From Oreohelix idahoensis (lineage: Eukaryota; Mollusca; Gastropoda; Stylommatophora; Oreohelicidae): a DNA stretch of 64,000 nt. Made by a program: the position numbers and the translations under genes. How positions within the stretch are numbered: the first letter of the stretch is position 1; each line of letters starts with the position of its first letter. Shown here one piece after another: positions 12,535 through 24,928 of the stretch. The stretch lies in the NCBI GenBank assembly GCA_024509875.1, contig JAMPIV010019072.1:1-64000 (forward strand). Reading direction: 5' to 3'. The notes under the pieces were generated by a model, which was given only the letters and a program-made list of their open reading frames with translations, was not told where the DNA came from and did not search any database.

Positions 12535-12655
12535 TTTTTTTTTAACCGTACGCCCGCTTTTACTCGAGGCGAAATCTCAGATTAGTATGTCCAACCTGAG
12601 ACTGATTTTACGTGTGTATCATATTTTCCCTGTACGCTGACAGGCTTCTTAAGTT
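12535..12655 (-). mobile_element. 3' fragment of a tRNA-derived SINE
   Basis: After a T-run (a poly(A) tail on the minus strand), the sequence CGTACGCCCGC...CTCGAGGCGAAATCTCAG matches the reverse complement of the 3' end of the SINE at 45014-45397 over about 110 bases. The 5' tRNA-like head is absent, so this is a 5'-truncated copy of the same family. Confidence 0.75.
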
Positions 12656-12810
12656 CAGCTCGATTAAGCCACCACCCATGATTTACTCAGTGGAATTCTA
12701 TTATTTTAGTATAGCTCTGTTTAGAGTGTGTGTAGTAATTTGACTGAGACAAACATGCAGTAACTTTAAATGGTTAAATTGAAGTTAAATTTGTAATATT
12801 ACAAATAAAA

Positions 12811-12893
12811 AAATTTAATAATCCCCTTAGTTTTTAACAGTTGGAAAATAATTATTTTCCAACTGTTAAAAACTAAGGTGATTATTAAATTTT
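12811..12893. repeat. Near-perfect 2 x 41 bp palindrome
   Basis: Two arms meet between 12851 and 12852 with no loop (AAAATAA/TTATTTT centre) and pair over about 41 bases with one mismatch. It lies directly beside the TA repeat in which the Tc1 element sits. It could be a foldback element or two fused terminal repeats. Confidence 0.85.
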
Positions 12894-12895
12894 GT

Positions 12896-12897
<2 letters not shown>

Positions 12898-12966
<69 letters not shown>
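12898..12966. repeat. (TA)n microsatellite left of the Tc1 element
   Basis: About 34 TA units end exactly where the Tc1 terminal repeat begins. Tc1 elements target TA dinucleotides. Confidence 0.95.
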
Positions 12967-12967
<1 letters not shown>

Positions 12968-14499
12968 TGAAGCACATTAAAAACACACCATTATTATATA
13001 TACTGATGCTGAGAAGCTGGAAAAAACGTGTAGGAATGGATTTTCCCCGTGTTTGTCATGAGGTAGAGAGCGAATGGTTGCTGGAATGGAAAGTGCATGA
13101 TTCACCCCACGGGTTTGTGTACAGACTACATGAAAACAATGAAAGTTACACGTGCAACACGATTCCCAACAGCTATGACCCTGAAAATGTGTACGCGTTG
13201 TGGCAGTATACTCGGTATAAAAAGGCCGTTGAGACAAAACACGCAGTACATGTGCTTGAAATGCCACGACTATCTGAAAACCACCGCCAACGAGCCATTG
13301 GTATGTTGGAGACCAGAATGAGCTCGCGTGCCATTGCCAGAAGGATGAATTGCCACCACAGCACTATTGTACGTCTCAATGAACGTTACGGAACCACTGG
13401 CAGTGCCCGGGATAGACTTCGGAGTGGCCAACCACGAGTTACTACCCCTGCGCAAGATCGTCATATTGTGCTGAGTCACCTAAGGAATCGTTCTCTCCCG
13501 GCTAGTCAAACAGCAAGAGCATTAGTGGGTAGACGTGGGCAAGTCTCTCGAATGACAGTCATACGACGACTCAGAGATACAGGCCTTACTGCAAGACGAT
13601 CTTATGTTGGGCCAAACTTGACTCACAGACATCGTCAGCAGCGCCTGCAATGAGCAGAGCAACATGTCAGATGGACTAGACTGCAGTGGAATGATGTCCT
13701 ATTCACAGACGAGAGCAGATTCAACATATCCTTTGCTGATGGACGTATGCGGATTTGGCGACGGTGTGGAGAGCGGTTTGCAGATAGCTGTGTTCGTCAG
13801 CACGACCGATTTGGAGGTGGCAGTATTCACATTTGGAGAGGATTCAGTTTTCACCATCGCTTGCCTCTTCACGTCTTCCGTGGAAATGTTAATGGTGTGA
13901 CATATCGAGATGAGGTTCGGGATGCATTGGTTGCTCCTGCGTTCACAATTTATCCAGACTTGCAGCTTCTCCAGCAGGATAACGCACGTGCGCACACCGC
14001 ATGCATTACGCAGCAATATCTACAGCAGCAGAACATTGTGACGATTGATTGGCCTGCCCTATCACCAGACATGTCCACTATAGAACATGTGTGTTACGAG
14101 CTTGGACGCAGAGTCTACAGGCAAGGTTCTCCAGCTAATCTGCAACAGCTCGAAGCTGCTCTTACACGTGAATGGGACTTGATTCCCCGAAATTTCCTTC
14201 AGAGACTTGTGCGTTCCATGCGGATCCGCTGCCAAGCTTGTTTGCAAGCACACGGTGGACATACCAGATACTGAGGATAGTGTGAATGAATTTTTTTATT
14301 GGTTGCATTTTTGGTTTTCTCTCTTGCCTGCACAGAATGCAATGAATTTCATAACAATCAAATGTACAAATTAATGACCAGCATGGATTCATAGGAAAAT
14401 GAATAAAGATTCCAAATATGTAAACTTGTAAACATTATTATTTACATTTCACACTCTGTTCCTGGATTATACAGGTGGTGCGTTTTTAATGTGCTTCAG
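12967..14499 (+). mobile_element. Tc1-like DNA transposon with both terminal inverted repeats
   Basis: CTGAAGCACATTAAAAAC starts at 12967, and its reverse complement ends at 14499. The 24-bp repeats differ at one base, and each is flanked by TA. The 1.53 kb length and single transposase gene fit Tc1. The element was inserted into, or has since been surrounded by, a TA microsatellite on both sides. Confidence 0.93.
13261..14274 (+). pseudogene. Tc1-type transposase (DD34E), one in-frame stop
   Basis: This is a cut-and-paste transposase. The ATG at 13261 (MPRLSENHRQRA) begins the paired-like helix-turn-helix region (residues about 1-120, SRAIARRMNCHHSTIVRLN), followed by the DDE catalytic domain. 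A TGA at 13651-13653 sits where relatives have the Trp of a WAxxHVRWT motif, and the frame then continues unchanged to 14274 (337 residues in all). The catalytic residues are present: Asp150 (FTDESRF), Asp240 (QQDNARAH) and Glu275 (STIEHVC), with 34 residues between the last two. A single point mutation therefore separates it from an open frame. An upstream in-frame extension into the TA repeat is not part of the protein. Confidence 0.9.
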
Positions 14500-14784
<285 letters not shown>

Positions 14785-14786
14785 GA

Positions 14787-15341
14787 CTAGCCGCCATTAA
14801 AAACGCATCACATTAGTTTATGAACCGCAACTCAATGTGCTAAATTAAAAATACATGAAAACACTGATTTTACATTTCTGATCCATTTACTAACCCAAAT
14901 TTGCTGTATTATTAAACATGAGACAATTAAGAACCGGCTCCTAAGCAGTTGTCAACCCTAGGAGTAAAAACAAAAGTCGCACTCACAGTCATTCAGTCAC
15001 AGCCAGCATTAATACCGTGTATGGATCGGCGTCTCCGTCGCACAGTGTTTGCGCTGACAAGTCTCCGAGTGCCAGGTGTATGAGCTGCTGTCTGAGTTGC
15101 TGTTTGGAAGCGATTGCGCAGATGTAACAAATAGAATTTGGCGATCTTGAGCTAGTGTTGTTACTCGAGGTTGACCAAGCCTGGGACGGTCATTGGTGGT
15201 ACCTGTCGCCCGAAATCGCTGGTTCAGCCTCACTATAGTGGACTGGTCACAATTAAAATGTCTGGCAACTTCTCTGGTCGCCATTCCACTGCTGAGCATA
15301 CCAACAGCTTGCCATCGCTCTTGTGACGACAGTCGAGGCAT
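14787..15341 (-). pseudogene. Tc1-like transposase relic, N-terminal half only
   Basis: From 15341 downward the frame MPRLSSQERWQAVGML encodes a Tc1 helix-turn-helix region related to, but distinct from, the neighbouring copy. After about 75 residues a frameshift near 15110 moves the continuation (HLRNRFQTATQTAAH) into another frame, and the catalytic domain is gone. A terminal-repeat-like sequence (CTAGCCGCCATTAAAAACGC) stands at its low-coordinate end, beside the TA tract. It is an internally deleted element. Confidence 0.75.
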
Positions 15342-17997
15342 GACAAAAACATTAACAGACTTTCTTTCGATGAAAACAGATAATGGCTTTTTACTCGCTG
15401 TCGTGAATTATTCTAATCCCCATATATAAATTAAAACGTAAATGTAAAGCCTAACAAATAAATTTAATAAAAGAAAAGAGAAATGGTAAAAGAACAGTGC
15501 TGTCACAATGACTGTACTCGAAATCCCCCTTGTTTTCTACTTCGTCTGCAAATTGTAACGCTTTCACGTTGATAGTAAAAGCCTACTGTGTCGCTGCACG
15601 CTTTCTTCAATGAAACGCGTACTGTATTTCTTGCTATGTAAACTCCTATTTGATTGGAGCGCAACAAATGTAAGACTAAACACGTTTGGTCGGGCTATAA
15701 ATACTATCTTGTGTTGTCAGGGGAAACGTGAAAAAGGAGTACTTTTTTGAAAAGATGTGTAGACATGGTTTCATTGGGTAGAGCTGCGAATATACTCGAT
15801 TCAGAGCGTCTGTTCATTGCCACATCTTGTAATAAACCTACTAAGAAGCAGTGCGTTGAGCACCAGTGTATATTTTTTTTATAAAATAAAGCCTGGGACA
15901 TCGGCAGATCGGAGTTGTGCTATATTCATTGCCAGTCAACGAAACTGTTTATTATTCTATGAATTGTGGTAAGCTTGAAATATTCAATATCTTTTAATGA
16001 AAATTGAATGTAAATTGATAATTTATGTCTGTATATATGTGTAGTTCAGTAGCAAACATGATGTAAAGCCTATAATGCTCCAGCCTGAACAGAAGGTGTC
16101 GGAGGAAAGTAAAACTGCATGGAATGGCCAAACAGTACACTGACACCTAGATGATTGACTAGAAAGAAATAATGCTGGAATTGCAGAGGCGTAGTAACCA
16201 TTAGGGAGGGAAATACTGGTATAAAGTATTTCAGATGAAGCTGACAGTTGGCCTAACGCTCTGAACTCAATGTTTGTGATGCATTGTGCTCAGTGTAGAA
16301 AGAGAGTATAAATTAGTTATGACGTAGAAGGTACATCCTTCTTGTTTCAGGGACCGTGGTCTTAAAGTTATTGAGCAGCACCTGGTCAGAGCTTTGCTGA
16401 AGCCAGAGGTGGACAGCATACTCCTTGGTCCATATAGCAACCAGTGGGGTGGCTCCAGAACTCATTAAAGTAATCGAGCAGAGGAGTCTTTTACTGCAGT
16501 CATCACGAAAGATAAGAGAGTGTGGCCATGGAGCTCAACATTATGTACCCCATCTTAAAATGACACTGTAAAATAAAATTAAGAGGGGAATTTAATTGTT
16601 TTAATACCAGGAACTGAGAACATCTCCAATACTAGTTCCAATAGAAACAAACTATTGAAGTCATGATGACAAATACCAACAGAGCTTGAACAAAACAAAA
16701 CCAGTATTACCTCATATTACTACTACACAACTGACACACATAGGATACTATTAATAATATATGTCACTACAATATTCATATTGATAAATTCTGTACATAT
16801 AACTTGTAATTAAAATTGATTGTGATTCCTGGTTCCCTTTGTATTTGAATCAGGACACATATACATTCATGACAGCACTGAATACATATTGTTATTTGAA
16901 AAGTTATCAGTGACTCCTTTAAGATATCCTCGTAGAGTGTTTTATGTATGTGAGTGTCACAGTGTTGTCAAGTGTGGTGGAATAAATTAAATTGTTTATC
17001 TGTCTGTTGTTGTTATGACTTACACTTCATCATACACATACCCTAGACATATAACGTAGTCATCACACTATTCCAGAATAATTCTGACTGAGGTATACAT
17101 ATGTGGCAGCAAGTAAGGTTATCTATAATACACTACTCTTATTAGATATAGATACCTTCACAGCTGATCTCAGTCAGTACACTAAGTCCCCTATAAATAT
17201 TTATAACATCCCACTTCACCACACTCGCTGAAACTTGACTAATGCGTGTGCCAAATTTCAATTTGATTCGACTTTTAATAAAGCCAGAATTTATCAAAAA
17301 CCTTGTTTTGCACGTAAACGCAAAATTTGAAGTAAACATCACATCGACAGTAAAGTGGGAATACATGAACTTCATCACTTGCACACTTTCGGGGTTTGAA
17401 AATCGCTCACTTGCATAAACATTTCAACAGTGAAAACATGTCACGTGTAATGCTTATTACTTTATTAGAAAGTAATGTTGTCATAAAAAGTCGGCCTGGA
17501 AGCGATTATGTCACCCTTGTCTGCACACATGGGTCACACAGACAGTAATCTCGTTATCTGTCGTATGTTAACGCAAAAACTCCGTGTCTGCCCATCTGGG
17601 TTACCAAACGAGTCGTCTTATCAGCGGTTCAATCTAAACACGCCGGCGACTATCTTATCTCAGTTGCTCACCGCAAGCCAGGATGACCGGGTAACAAACA
17701 GGTGACATCACAGAGAGGAGTGTCGAATGATTTGATAAAAAAATCAAATATCTGCTACTTAGCAGAAAAATAACGACGAAAAAAGGAGGAAAGAAAGTAA
17801 AGTGCGATACTTGAGAGCACATAATACAAATCAGTAGCACAAATGTACCAATACTGCCGGAGAGAAACAAAGATCGATAGGGGCCGCCCTGTTTTGTCTC
17901 AACCATATTAGTCGCCTCTTACAAAATGCTTGAGAAAGAAGTAGTTCTATTCTATCTTTGTCTTTGTGGTGATCTTCGGGAATTAAATACAGTAAGG
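15342..17997. other. Anonymous gene-free stretch
   Basis: I see no coding region, tRNA or terminal repeats. One recognisable segment is TTAGTCGCCTCTTACAAAA at about 17910, which is shared with other sites in the window. The rest is AT-rich sequence. Confidence 0.5.
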
Positions 17998-18225
17998 TCT
18001 GGTGCCAGCAGCCGCGGTAACTCCAGCACCAATAGCGTATATTGAAGTTGTTGCAGTTAAAAACTTGGGTAACTGTGGTAATTATAGAGCTAGCACATGC
18101 TTACCAAGCTCCAACCATCGTTGAAAGAGCGCGTTTATTAGTGAAAAAACCAATTGTCGTTGCCCTTCGCGAGGCGCGGCGGTACGTTTACTATGCTCAG
18201 CGCCTAAAGGATTACAGTACGAGGT
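17998..18225 (+). pseudogene. Rearranged 18S rRNA fragment
   Basis: 17998-18065 matches the universally conserved 530-loop region of small-subunit rRNA (GCCAGCAGCCGCGGTAACTC, then TTGAAGTTGTTGCAGTTAAA). It is followed directly by sequence from the 5' domain (ACTGTGGTAATTATAGAGCT, then ACCAAGCTCC), which in a real 18S gene lies several hundred bases upstream of the 530 loop. The order is therefore swapped and the rest of the gene is absent. It is a pseudogene made by recombination or retroposition, not a working rRNA gene. Confidence 0.85.
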
Positions 18226-18244
18226 TTTAACGCGGGGTTAGCAG

Positions 18245-18500
18245 CCCCATTGAGACGCGGTAGCACAGTATTTAGTACACTGGCTTCCTAGCTCAGTGGT
18301 CCATGGTTCGATCCCTGGTTGAGGTGGGATTTTTTAGACCACAAACGGCTCCTGGGTCGACCCAGCCCCCAATTGGGTACCAGAGCAACTCTGGGAAGGT
18401 TAAGGCGGCCGGCGTGATGCTGACCACATCACCCCTAGTGTGCCGATGGTCGATAAAATATGGGCCTAACACCATTTTCCCAATATGCCCAATGGGCATG
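18245..18500 (+). mobile_element. tRNA-derived SINE with A and B boxes
   Basis: A tRNA-like head carries a polymerase III A box (TAGCACAGTAT, 18261-18271) and a B box (GGTTCGATCCC, 18305-18315). The core that follows (GGGTCGACCCAGC...TTGGGTACC) is shared with the SINE at 45014. The body after the core differs, so it is a related family or subfamily. It starts about 20 bases after the 18S fragment. The 3' end is not sharply defined; two short hairpins (GCTCCGTAAGGAGC type) follow at about 18630 and 18690. Confidence 0.75.
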
Positions 18501-19812
18501 TAACGGGATCCCTCCTCCTTAGCAACCCCATTACTTAAAACTGATGCCATAGAAAACACCGTTGTAAGAACATGTACTTGCTTGGCGAAGGCTTCCTGGA
18601 GACAATGCTGCAATGTTGATTGTATGCTCCGTAAGGAGCGCATGAGTTAGTGTAGGCTCTCTAAGAACAGCTGCAGTGATGGCTACATGCTCCGTTAGGA
18701 GCGCCAAGGAGAAAGAAGACGACAGTAGTTAAAAAATCGGGCAGTGCCAAATTGAATTATTTCACGTTTCCACACTACACTTGATAGTTCCAATTCCACA
18801 ATCTTGACGACCCAGACTAAAATAGACATATGATCGCACTGGAAGAAATTGACTTAATTTTCTGCCAAAGTAATGTGTGCACGATCCAGTGCTGTTCCGG
18901 ACAACTTCAGTTGTCAGCGTAGTTTTAAGAGTAACAAGATAAAGACACACAGTAAATCAAAGTCAATCATGACATCAGTGTTAAATATATCAATTTACAT
19001 AACACAAAGATATTTTGTAACCTAACGATTAATACACGTTTAACATATCATTCAGACACAGTATTACGGATCTGAGCTATCACTTTGCAATCGGCTCACA
19101 AGGCAGGTGAGCTTGGCTTTTCTCAGCTATGGGCTGTGGCTATGTGGCTTCTACAAGTATGGATCAGTCCGCTAGACGTCTTCTCAGCTATGAGATCTTG
19201 AAGTGAAATTTTGTGAGTCCAGAATTGAATCTGAACGGGCTTATATATAGTTTCCCAGTCCGTATGAATTTGATTGAGCATGTCTTTGATTGGATCTCCC
19301 TCGCATCAATCTGATTGGTTGCTTTATTTTTCATTCTCGAATAATTAGGCCATAGCTGCCTGCTATGAGGTTAACGAGTCGGATCTCACGTTGATATATA
19401 ATGCTATTGTGACATAGTATTTTATGTAATATAATGTCATTCAGTTCTTTTTATCTAGATGTTTGTTTCATATAAATTATTTGGATGGGAGCAAAGACAT
19501 AACAATTTAAAATTGAAGGTGACTTTTCAATCACTCTATAGCACGTACACTGTGTAAGAAAGAGAGTGGATAATAAAACAGACGTGTGGAGGCTCTTTTT
19601 TTTTCGTGGCTTCTATATTATTGATTAATGCTGCTTTAATACCTATGGCAATTATTTAAAGACCGGCCCTGTCTGTGCACTTTAACTATCACCGTAGCAT
19701 CTTAAGGAAACTGTCACCTTGCGATCTCTGACACCTTTCATTCCACCCCATTCAACCCCATTAAAGCTTTAGACATTTAAATCCAACAGCGCACATGTCT
19801 AGTTTGTTGTGT
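18501..19812. other. Anonymous gene-free stretch
   Basis: No supported gene. Apart from the hairpins just after the SINE, I see nothing structured before the minisatellite. Confidence 0.5.
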
Positions 19813-20795
19813 TTTCCTAATAGTTAGTTATATTTCCATTATTATGGTTAGTTATATTTCCATTATTATGGTTTGTTATATTTCCATTATAATGGATAGT
19901 TATATTTCTTTATTATGGTTAGTTATGTTTCTTTGATATGGTTAGTTATGTTTCCTTATTATGGTTGGTTATATTTCCATTATTATGGTTAGTTGTATTT
20001 CCTTATTATGATTAGTTATATTTCCTTATTATGTTAGTTATATTTCCTTATTATGGTTAGTTATGTTTCCTTGATATGGTTAGCGATGTTTCCTTGTTAT
20101 GGATAGTTATGTTTCGTTGTTATAGATAGTTATGTTTCCTTGTTATGGATAGTTACGTTTCCTTGTTGTGGATAGTTATTTTTCCTTATTATGGTTAGTT
20201 ATGTTTACTTGTTATTGTTAGTTATGTTTGCTTATTATGGTTAGTTATGTGTCCATGTTATGGTTAGTTATGTGTGCTTGTTATGGTTTATGTTTCCTGG
20301 TTATGGTTAGTTATGTTTCGTTATTATGGTTAGTTATGTTTTCTTATTATGGTTAATGTTTCCTTATTATGGTTAGTTGTTTCCTTGTTATAGTTAGTTA
20401 TGTTTCGTTGTCATGGTTGGTAATGTTTCCTGTTTATGGTTTGTAATGTTTCCTTGTTATGGTTAGTTATGTTTCCTTGTTATGGTTAGTTATGTTTCCT
20501 TGTTATGGTTAGTTATGTTTCCTTGTTATGGTTAATTATGTTTCCTTGTTATGGTTAGTAAAGTTTCCTTGTTATGGTTAGTAATGTTTCCTTGTTATGG
20601 TTAGTAATGTTTCCTTGTTATGGTTAGTAATGTTTCCTTGTTATGGTTAGTTATGTTTCCTTGTTATGGTTAGTTATGTTTCCTTGTTATGGTTAGTAAT
20701 GTTTCCTTGTTATGGTTAGTTATGTTTCCTTGTTATGGTTAGTTATGTTTCCTTGTTATGGTTAGTAATGTTTCCTTGTTGTGGTTAGTTATAGG
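19813..20795. repeat. Minisatellite, about 23-bp unit, about 43 copies
   Basis: The unit is approximately GGTTAGTTATGTTTCCTTG plus TTAT. Units are heterogeneous and of variable length on the left (TATATTTCCATTATTATGG types) and become nearly identical from about 20440 to 20790. That pattern is expected if the array grows at its right side. There are no spacers and no dyad, so it is not a CRISPR array. Confidence 0.95.
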
Positions 20796-22261
20796 AGAAT
20801 AGCAAGGTGGCAGCGTAGCCTTCTCCATCCTATTTGAGGATTCAACTGTATGGTCACGAGAGTAACCTGAAACGGACTGCCATATTTATAAGAGAGATTT
20901 GTTTTTGTTTGAGAGCAAACGAAGAAGAAGATGCAGTGTCACGGGTTACCCCTCCCCCCCCCCCCTCTTTTTGCTCTGCAGTAGTTGTCCAAGAGTGGCC
21001 AAAACCTAGAGTATCTAATGTGGGTCTTCAAAGGTGTCTACCTTCGCACAAGATTACTCTTGGCGGAGTTGTAGATAGAAGGATAATGCTACTTCTACCT
21101 CGAGGGTGTGTTCACAAAGTATTTCAGGTCAAGAACAATGCTAAATGAGTCTTAGCACGTTAACTTTGTATCTGACCCGTTGCCTTTTGTGAAGATGGAT
21201 ATAAATGGTTTGCTCGTTCAAGCCACCAGCTGATTTATTTGAACGAAATTCCTTTTATTAGCTCCATATAGATATGTATATACAAGTATATTAATGAATA
21301 TATACTAGAGGTTCTGGATCATACATATGCCTTTCTTTCCAATCGCGTGGTTGTTTATTGGCGACTCTAATGTCAGCCAATACATTCAAAGTTCATATTA
21401 TGAAAACTTTTCCTCATGTAGTATTATGTATGACTCATGCGTTTGAAAATTTCAAACAGTCATCCTCCGTATATGGAGTTGCTACATCCGACAAATGTTG
21501 TCAATGTTTACGTTTCAGCGTCTTACATTTTTTCTGTCGAGTCGGAAGTAATTATGCAATCTTAGCAAACACTTCGTGCTCGCATTTACCTGGAGTCAAT
21601 GCGGTATTATCACGTTTTGATCTCTCAATGATGAGCGATACGCTTGTCTGGCCCTGTCATGAATCGAAGCGTGAAACGTGAACAATGCCAGTAGGGAAAA
21701 AGATAGTGCTAACAAAAGAATAATTCACCTAATTCAGTACGCACAACAAATGTAGTTCAGTACTGCCGGAGAGGAGAAGAGAGCACACAAATTATGTCAC
21801 ATGAAGAGACAGCAGTAGCAGTCGTAGTAGTAGTAGGAGTAGTATAAGTAGTAGGTTATGGTTTTCTTATTCTGGTTAGTAGCATTTTTATTATTTCATA
21901 ATTGTCAGTTAATGATCATAAATCAATGATTCCCACTACCCTAAAGTTTCGTGTTTTTCCTTGCGGGTTTTGCCTTCTTTTTGCGAGGTGTTCCTTTCAA
22001 CCTAGACTTTAGTCCGATGGTTATATCGAAGGTGCATTTGCCATTCAAAAAAAAAAAAAAAAAACCAAACAAACAAGTGAACTCCATTAACTGAAGTACA
22101 GCGTTGTTAGAAAGTAAGTCCTGAAAAGGAATAATAGTGAATATCTGATAGCAAGATGAGTTATGGAAAGAACTGCCAGCGACGCCAACGCTGCCTGTAC
22201 CTACTCAGCGGTCACCAGCTGAGACAAAACAGAAACGAAGTTTTACATTCTTGTGCTATTG
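20796..22261. other. Gene-free stretch
   Basis: There are open frames of about 100 codons at 20834 and 21358, but neither resembles a known protein and both have unbiased codon use. A short A-run lies at about 22049-22066. Confidence 0.5.
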
Positions 22262-22800
22262 TTATTGTTGAACTGAACTGACATCATTGCACTCCGGGCA
22301 AACCCTTATGTGCTCAGTCTCCCTCAGCATATGGCGAAGAGTACGAATGCTAACTGTTTCTGTTGCGCGCTGGTTGTATACACGACGTATGCGTCCTCTC
22401 ATACGTCCATCCATGCTAGTCGTACGTTTGATGCCAAATTCCAGCAATCTTTGCTTTGTTGATTCATCTATTGCAGTCTCGTTCTCTAACAGATGGTCAT
22501 TAATTGTCCCCAGGATCTCTCCCTTATTCACATCCAATGTCCTCACTAGCGCGCTCTTGATGCTAGTCTGTCCTTTTTCTCGTTACCGCGTACCCCTGCA
22601 TAACCAGGACAGTTGATCCGCACAAGTTCCGGAAGATAACTGCCTGGTTGACGGAGTCTCAGACCGCCACCTCAGAGCTGCAGTAACTGCTGTATCTCCA
22701 TTCTCATGCTAGAGGTTGTTGTCATGTAAGCTCCGTTCTGTTCGGCCATGATGTTACCTTTTACTCCAGCCAAGAAGTCCCAGCCTGATTTCTCACCACG
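22262..22800 (-). pseudogene. Retroelement RNase H domain relic with C-terminal tail
   Basis: The 94-residue frame 22546-22262 ends in VCPECNDVSS. In the neighbouring frame just upstream I can read INCPGYAGVRGNEKKDRLAS, which corresponds to the PGHxGxxGNExAD motif of RNase H domains in non-LTR retrotransposons. Further upstream, KSGWDFLAGVKGNIMAEQNG resembles the earlier part of the fold. Stops and frameshifts divide the pieces. The tail (RRVYNQ...TLRHMLRETEHI) resembles that of mobile-element polyproteins known in molluscs. It was a reverse-transcriptase gene end and is not functional now. Confidence 0.65.
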
Positions 22801-24576
22801 GAGTACACAGTGCCATCATCGTCTCCTGCATGATCGTGTAGCAGTTGATTAATTTACAGCTATTCTTTTCCTATTCCCAAGCTCTGCACTCTCTTCCAAG
22901 GGTGATGATGACTTGCTGGTAGTTTGTCCAGTTCTCACCTAACTTACTCCACTCTTCTCCCTTGGATTTATTTCCTCTGTGATTACCTGTCTAACCGTAG
23001 CCTCTATCTGTGCCATCCATGACATCCCACTCTTTATTTATATTCCCTCGATGTCTCCTCTTAATTCATGGGAGCTATAATGACATACGCAAGAAATGTA
23101 AAACACAGTCTCGAAAGCAATCTTAATGCCAGACAGTTTATCTGTTTTTTTCGACAAGAAAATTTTGCATTTGTGCACATAAGCAGGACATCTTTACACA
23201 TTTTTATTCATGCTCAAACATCGACAAGACAGATATTCAAAATTTTATTTATTTTATGCTGTCATGACTTAGCAAACTGAAGATGGATAATGAAACTTTC
23301 AACAGCAATATTATTCAGGAGCACGATAATTGTATCCATCCAAATCTGTCACTGTCACAATAAGACATTCTAGCGCATGTGTTTTTTTTTCTGGCGAAAG
23401 ATTCATGTTTGAAAAACAATGACCCAGATGCTACAGTTTCTTTAAATGATGCTTTAAAAGATTAATGAAATCCTCCAGTCATGGCCTAGGCATCATGGAA
23501 GGTTGTGGAAGCTAGTTTTGGGAAGAGTTCATATTATGATTGTCAGGTTGAAAGGTTAAAGTCGAACGCAGAAAACGTATATGTTTTTTTTTAAATAAGT
23601 AAGGTCGGTTGACTCTTCAAGCGCCAACGAATCGTATAATAGTTCAGTTTATCAACAGGCAGCTTTTGCAAAAGTTTTTTATACGTTTCAACATTGTGCG
23701 AAATGGTTGATGAGGTTTCCACCTCCAATGCACAACCTCGTTTTAGTCGCCTTGTACGACATGCCTGAGCAAGCAGTAGTTCTACTGTTTTCTTTGTCTC
23801 ATAATAGATTCGCGGGAACTAAACGGGATACGTCTGTCATTACTGAGTGTGACGAGTCATAATTCAATCGCTAATTTTTCTTTTGAATGACCATCTTTGT
23901 TTCCCAGACTGTACCACTCTTTTCCCCCTTCATCCGGTCAGTATCTGCAACTATCGATATTATCTTCACCTGGCCAGGTTGACCCCAACTACTTTACCAG
24001 CTCGCCACTTTTCTGACCTGTTTATCTCTTTTCGGCCGTCGGTGCAAGACAGGGAACAATGCCATCTTGTTTTGTTTGATTAACACCAGCAATAGACACG
24101 CATTAAGATGTCTTTCCCCATTAGATTGCATAACAACTTCCGTTCATCTGGTGATGAGTCCGATAGTGGTAAAATCAGATAGTCATTTAAGAGATAACGT
24201 AGGGTGCGACGTGCAAAACACGTCCGATCCTTAAGTTTATTGTGAATTAACAATCTTGAGTATTGGAACACGAGGAAATGATGTAACCACTTCCGACAAG
24301 ACGAGAAAATGGGATTATAACAACCATGGAGAAGATTTATCAGAATTAATAATTAAGGGTAGGTCGCGTGATATAATAATTTTGGTAAACACGTAGAGGG
24401 GGTAATACCTTATATGGTCAGGTAATAGTGTTTAGAGAATAGTGTTTACTAAAAATAAGACACCTTACTTGTGGTTTGGTTTGGAATTAGAATATTAAAC
24501 TAAACTTAATTATGATTGGGTGTCACCCAACAGAACCCCACAAGGCGCCATTTGTGCATGGGCAGAAATTCAACTT
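22801..24576. other. Anonymous gene-free stretch
   Basis: No gene is supported. A repeat fragment at about 23740-23800 (TTTTAGTCGCCTTGTACGAC...) is related to segments at about 17905 and 12425. The rest looks unique. Confidence 0.5.
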
Positions 24577-24915
24577 CACCCGTGTGTTACCGGGGCCCGA
24601 AAGGGGAGCAAAGAATAGTAACACTGCACCCTGCCACGCATGTCGTAAAAAGCGACTAAGGAGGGTATGGGCATGGGGCTGTTTACCCCATCCCGTAAAA
24701 ACTTCGCACAGTGGGCTGATCACCTGCTTGCCAACCAATCTGATTACGGAAACAATGATAGATTGTTTGGTCTGTTTTTGTTCCACAAAGCCGCCACTAG
24801 GCGTGGTGGAAACAGCGATAGATCGATCAATTTGTTGTTGCCCTAAGACGCCACTAGGCGTACTGGCCACATACTGCTTTGCCGGTTGATGGCTAAGGAT
24901 GGAAGAAGAAGAAGA
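24577..24915 (+). mobile_element. Retroposon of 339 bp with (GAA)n tail and 13-bp target duplication
   Basis: AGAAATTCAACTT is found at 24564-24576 and 24916-24928, bracketing an insert that ends in GATGG(AAG)n. It contains CATGTCGTAAAAAGCGACTAAG (inverse of the shared TTAGTCGC motif) and a direct repeat of a CCGCCACTAGGCGT-type segment (about 24790 and 24850). No tRNA boxes are clear. It is a complete short retroposon or a 5'-truncated LINE end. Confidence 0.8.
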
Positions 24916-24928
24916 AGAAATTCAACTT

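Noticed and set aside
17998..18225. Functional 18S rRNA gene
   Set aside because: Only two short segments are present and their order is reversed relative to the gene.
18251..18330. Genuine tRNA gene
   Set aside because: The A and B boxes are present, but the acceptor and anticodon stems do not form convincingly, and the downstream core is shared with SINEs.
19813..20795. CRISPR array
   Set aside because: Units are directly adjacent without unique spacers, and the sequence is clearly eukaryotic.
20834..21681. Two plus-strand frames of about 105 codons
   Set aside because: No recognisable motif, no splice-site context and no supporting neighbour. They are compatible with chance.
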